Part shown: piece by piece, positions 6,295 to 6,924 of the stretch
Layout of the letters: each line of letters begins with the position of its first letter
How positions within the stretch are numbered: position 1 is the first letter of the stretch
DNA from: a bacterium
GTDB lineage: Bacteria > Chlamydiota > Chlamydiia > Chlamydiales > Rhabdochlamydiaceae
Reading direction: 5' to 3'
NCBI GenBank assembly: GCA_021802305.1
Contig: JAKAAD010000052.1
Span: forward strand, 1 to 6,924
DNA: 6,924 nucleotides
Position numbers and translations under genes: made by a program
Notes under the pieces: generated by a model
The model's database searches: none
The model's input: only the letters and a program-made list of their open reading frames with translations
Told to the model about the DNA's origin: nothing

Positions 6295-6924
6295 CTACGA
6301 GTTTCTCCTTCGAACGTGCCTGGGATTTTCCGATATCGTCCTCTTAAAGGATTGGATCATTGGATGATCGATATGCAAAAATGTATCGGGATCTGCAATG
6401 TGTACAATTTTCCCGTCTTGCATGAGAGCCAATCGATCGCCAACATAGAGTGCACAAAAAAGATCATGGGTGACGACAATGCTCGTTGCGTGAAGCTCTT
6501 GTTGCGTCTTTACGATCAGATCATTGATCTGCAGCGCAATGAGAGGATCTAGTCCTGTCGTTGGCTCATCATATAGGATAATCGTGGGTCGATAGGCAAT
6601 GAGACGAGCAAGTGCAACCCGCTTGCGCATTCCACCAGAGAGCTCGGAAGGCATCTTTTTTTGTGTCCCATGCAATCCTACGATTTCCAGAGCGCGATCA
6701 ACATGCTCCTGGATTTCGCGTTTAGACAAGTGCTTTTGGGTATGTGGTTCTCCATGATACTTCAAATGAAATCCGACATTTTCCTCGACATTCAATGAAT
6801 CAAAAAGAGCTCCTCCCTGAAAGAGCATTCCCATATTCTCAATTGCAAGAAAAAGTTTTGATGTTTTGAGCTCGTTGAGGCGATAGCCATTGACATCAAT
6901 CGTCCCTGCATCCGGTCGCAAAAG
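6295..6924 (-). CDS. mlaF: MlaF-like ABC transporter ATPase, N-terminus beyond window
   Basis: The C-terminal 209 residues of an ABC ATPase that powers Mla-type phospholipid transport on the cytoplasmic face. Counting from the first visible residue, the GMLFQGGALFDSLNVEENV segment (32-50) holds the Q-loop Gln at 36. This wording is diagnostic for MlaF/Ttg2A-type ATPases. The signature LSGGM is at 95-99, Walker B ILYDEP with catalytic E120 at 116-121, D-loop TGLD at 123-126, and the H-loop VTHD with H153. The Walker A motif and the true start lie past the right edge. A TTG at 6921 encodes Leu within the family motif LLRPDAGTI, so it is not a start. First of three tightly linked genes seen here; an MlaE permease would be expected upstream. 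All visible catalytic motifs are intact. Confidence 0.93.
   Translation of the reverse strand, partial: LLRPDAGTIDVNGYRLNELKTSKLFLAIENMGMLFQGGALFDSLNVEENVGFHLKYHGEPHTQKHLSKREIQEHVDRALEIVGLHGTQKKMPSELSGGMRKRVALARLIAYRPTIILYDEPTTGLDPLIALQINDLIVKTQQELHATSIVVTHDLFCALYVGDRLALMQDGKIVHIADPDTFLHIDHPMIQSFKRTISENPRHVRRRNS

Noticed and set aside
5986..6552. Plus-strand 188-codon open frame
   Set aside because: It lies antisense across the junction of mlaD and mlaF, both of which show strong family motifs, and its translation has no recognisable domain.
6919..6921. TTG as the start of the ABC ATPase
   Set aside because: The frame continues to the window edge and the Leu belongs to the family motif LLRPDAGTI; Walker A must lie upstream.

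Overview
The window looks like a moderately AT-rich bacterial chromosome fragment. It most resembles the Chlamydiota, probably a lineage outside the classical Chlamydia genus. That placement is an inference. It rests on the style of the large protein at 2368-4509, whose C-terminal half reminds me of chlamydia-specific protein families, together with a Gram-negative lipid-transport operon. No rRNA or marker gene in the window proves it. I see no tRNA, rRNA, CRISPR array, insertion sequence or phage gene.

Layout from left to right. Positions 1-118 hold no gene. A minus-strand gene (119-1306) encodes a LicD-family nucleotidyl/phosphotransferase-like protein with an N-terminal signal or anchor segment. 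It is divergent from a plus-strand RDD-family membrane protein with an extra C-terminal domain (1385-2269). The 78-bp gap between them holds back-to-back promoter candidates, including an extended -10, and a 9-bp direct repeat. A very AT-rich 98-bp gap follows, then a 713-residue, largely helical protein of unknown function (2368-4509), which is the least explained object here. Its stop lies 10 bp from the stop of a convergent minus-strand cluster.

The right third is a tightly packed operon read leftward: an MlaF-like ABC ATPase (cut by the right edge), an MlaD-like MCE protein, and a YqgE/AlgH-family protein. The stop of mlaF abuts the start of mlaD, and mlaD and yqgE share an ATGA overlap. 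The first two are parts of a phospholipid transport system between inner and outer membrane. The permease (MlaE) would be expected beyond the right edge. YqgE is of unknown biochemical function, and its translational coupling to an Mla-type system is a useful clue.

The main leads are the large unknown protein (possible relation to chlamydial DUF582 secreted effectors, and a strand-loop-helix motif resembling a phosphatase loop without its arginine), the LicD-like enzyme with export or membrane signals, and the compact divergent promoter.
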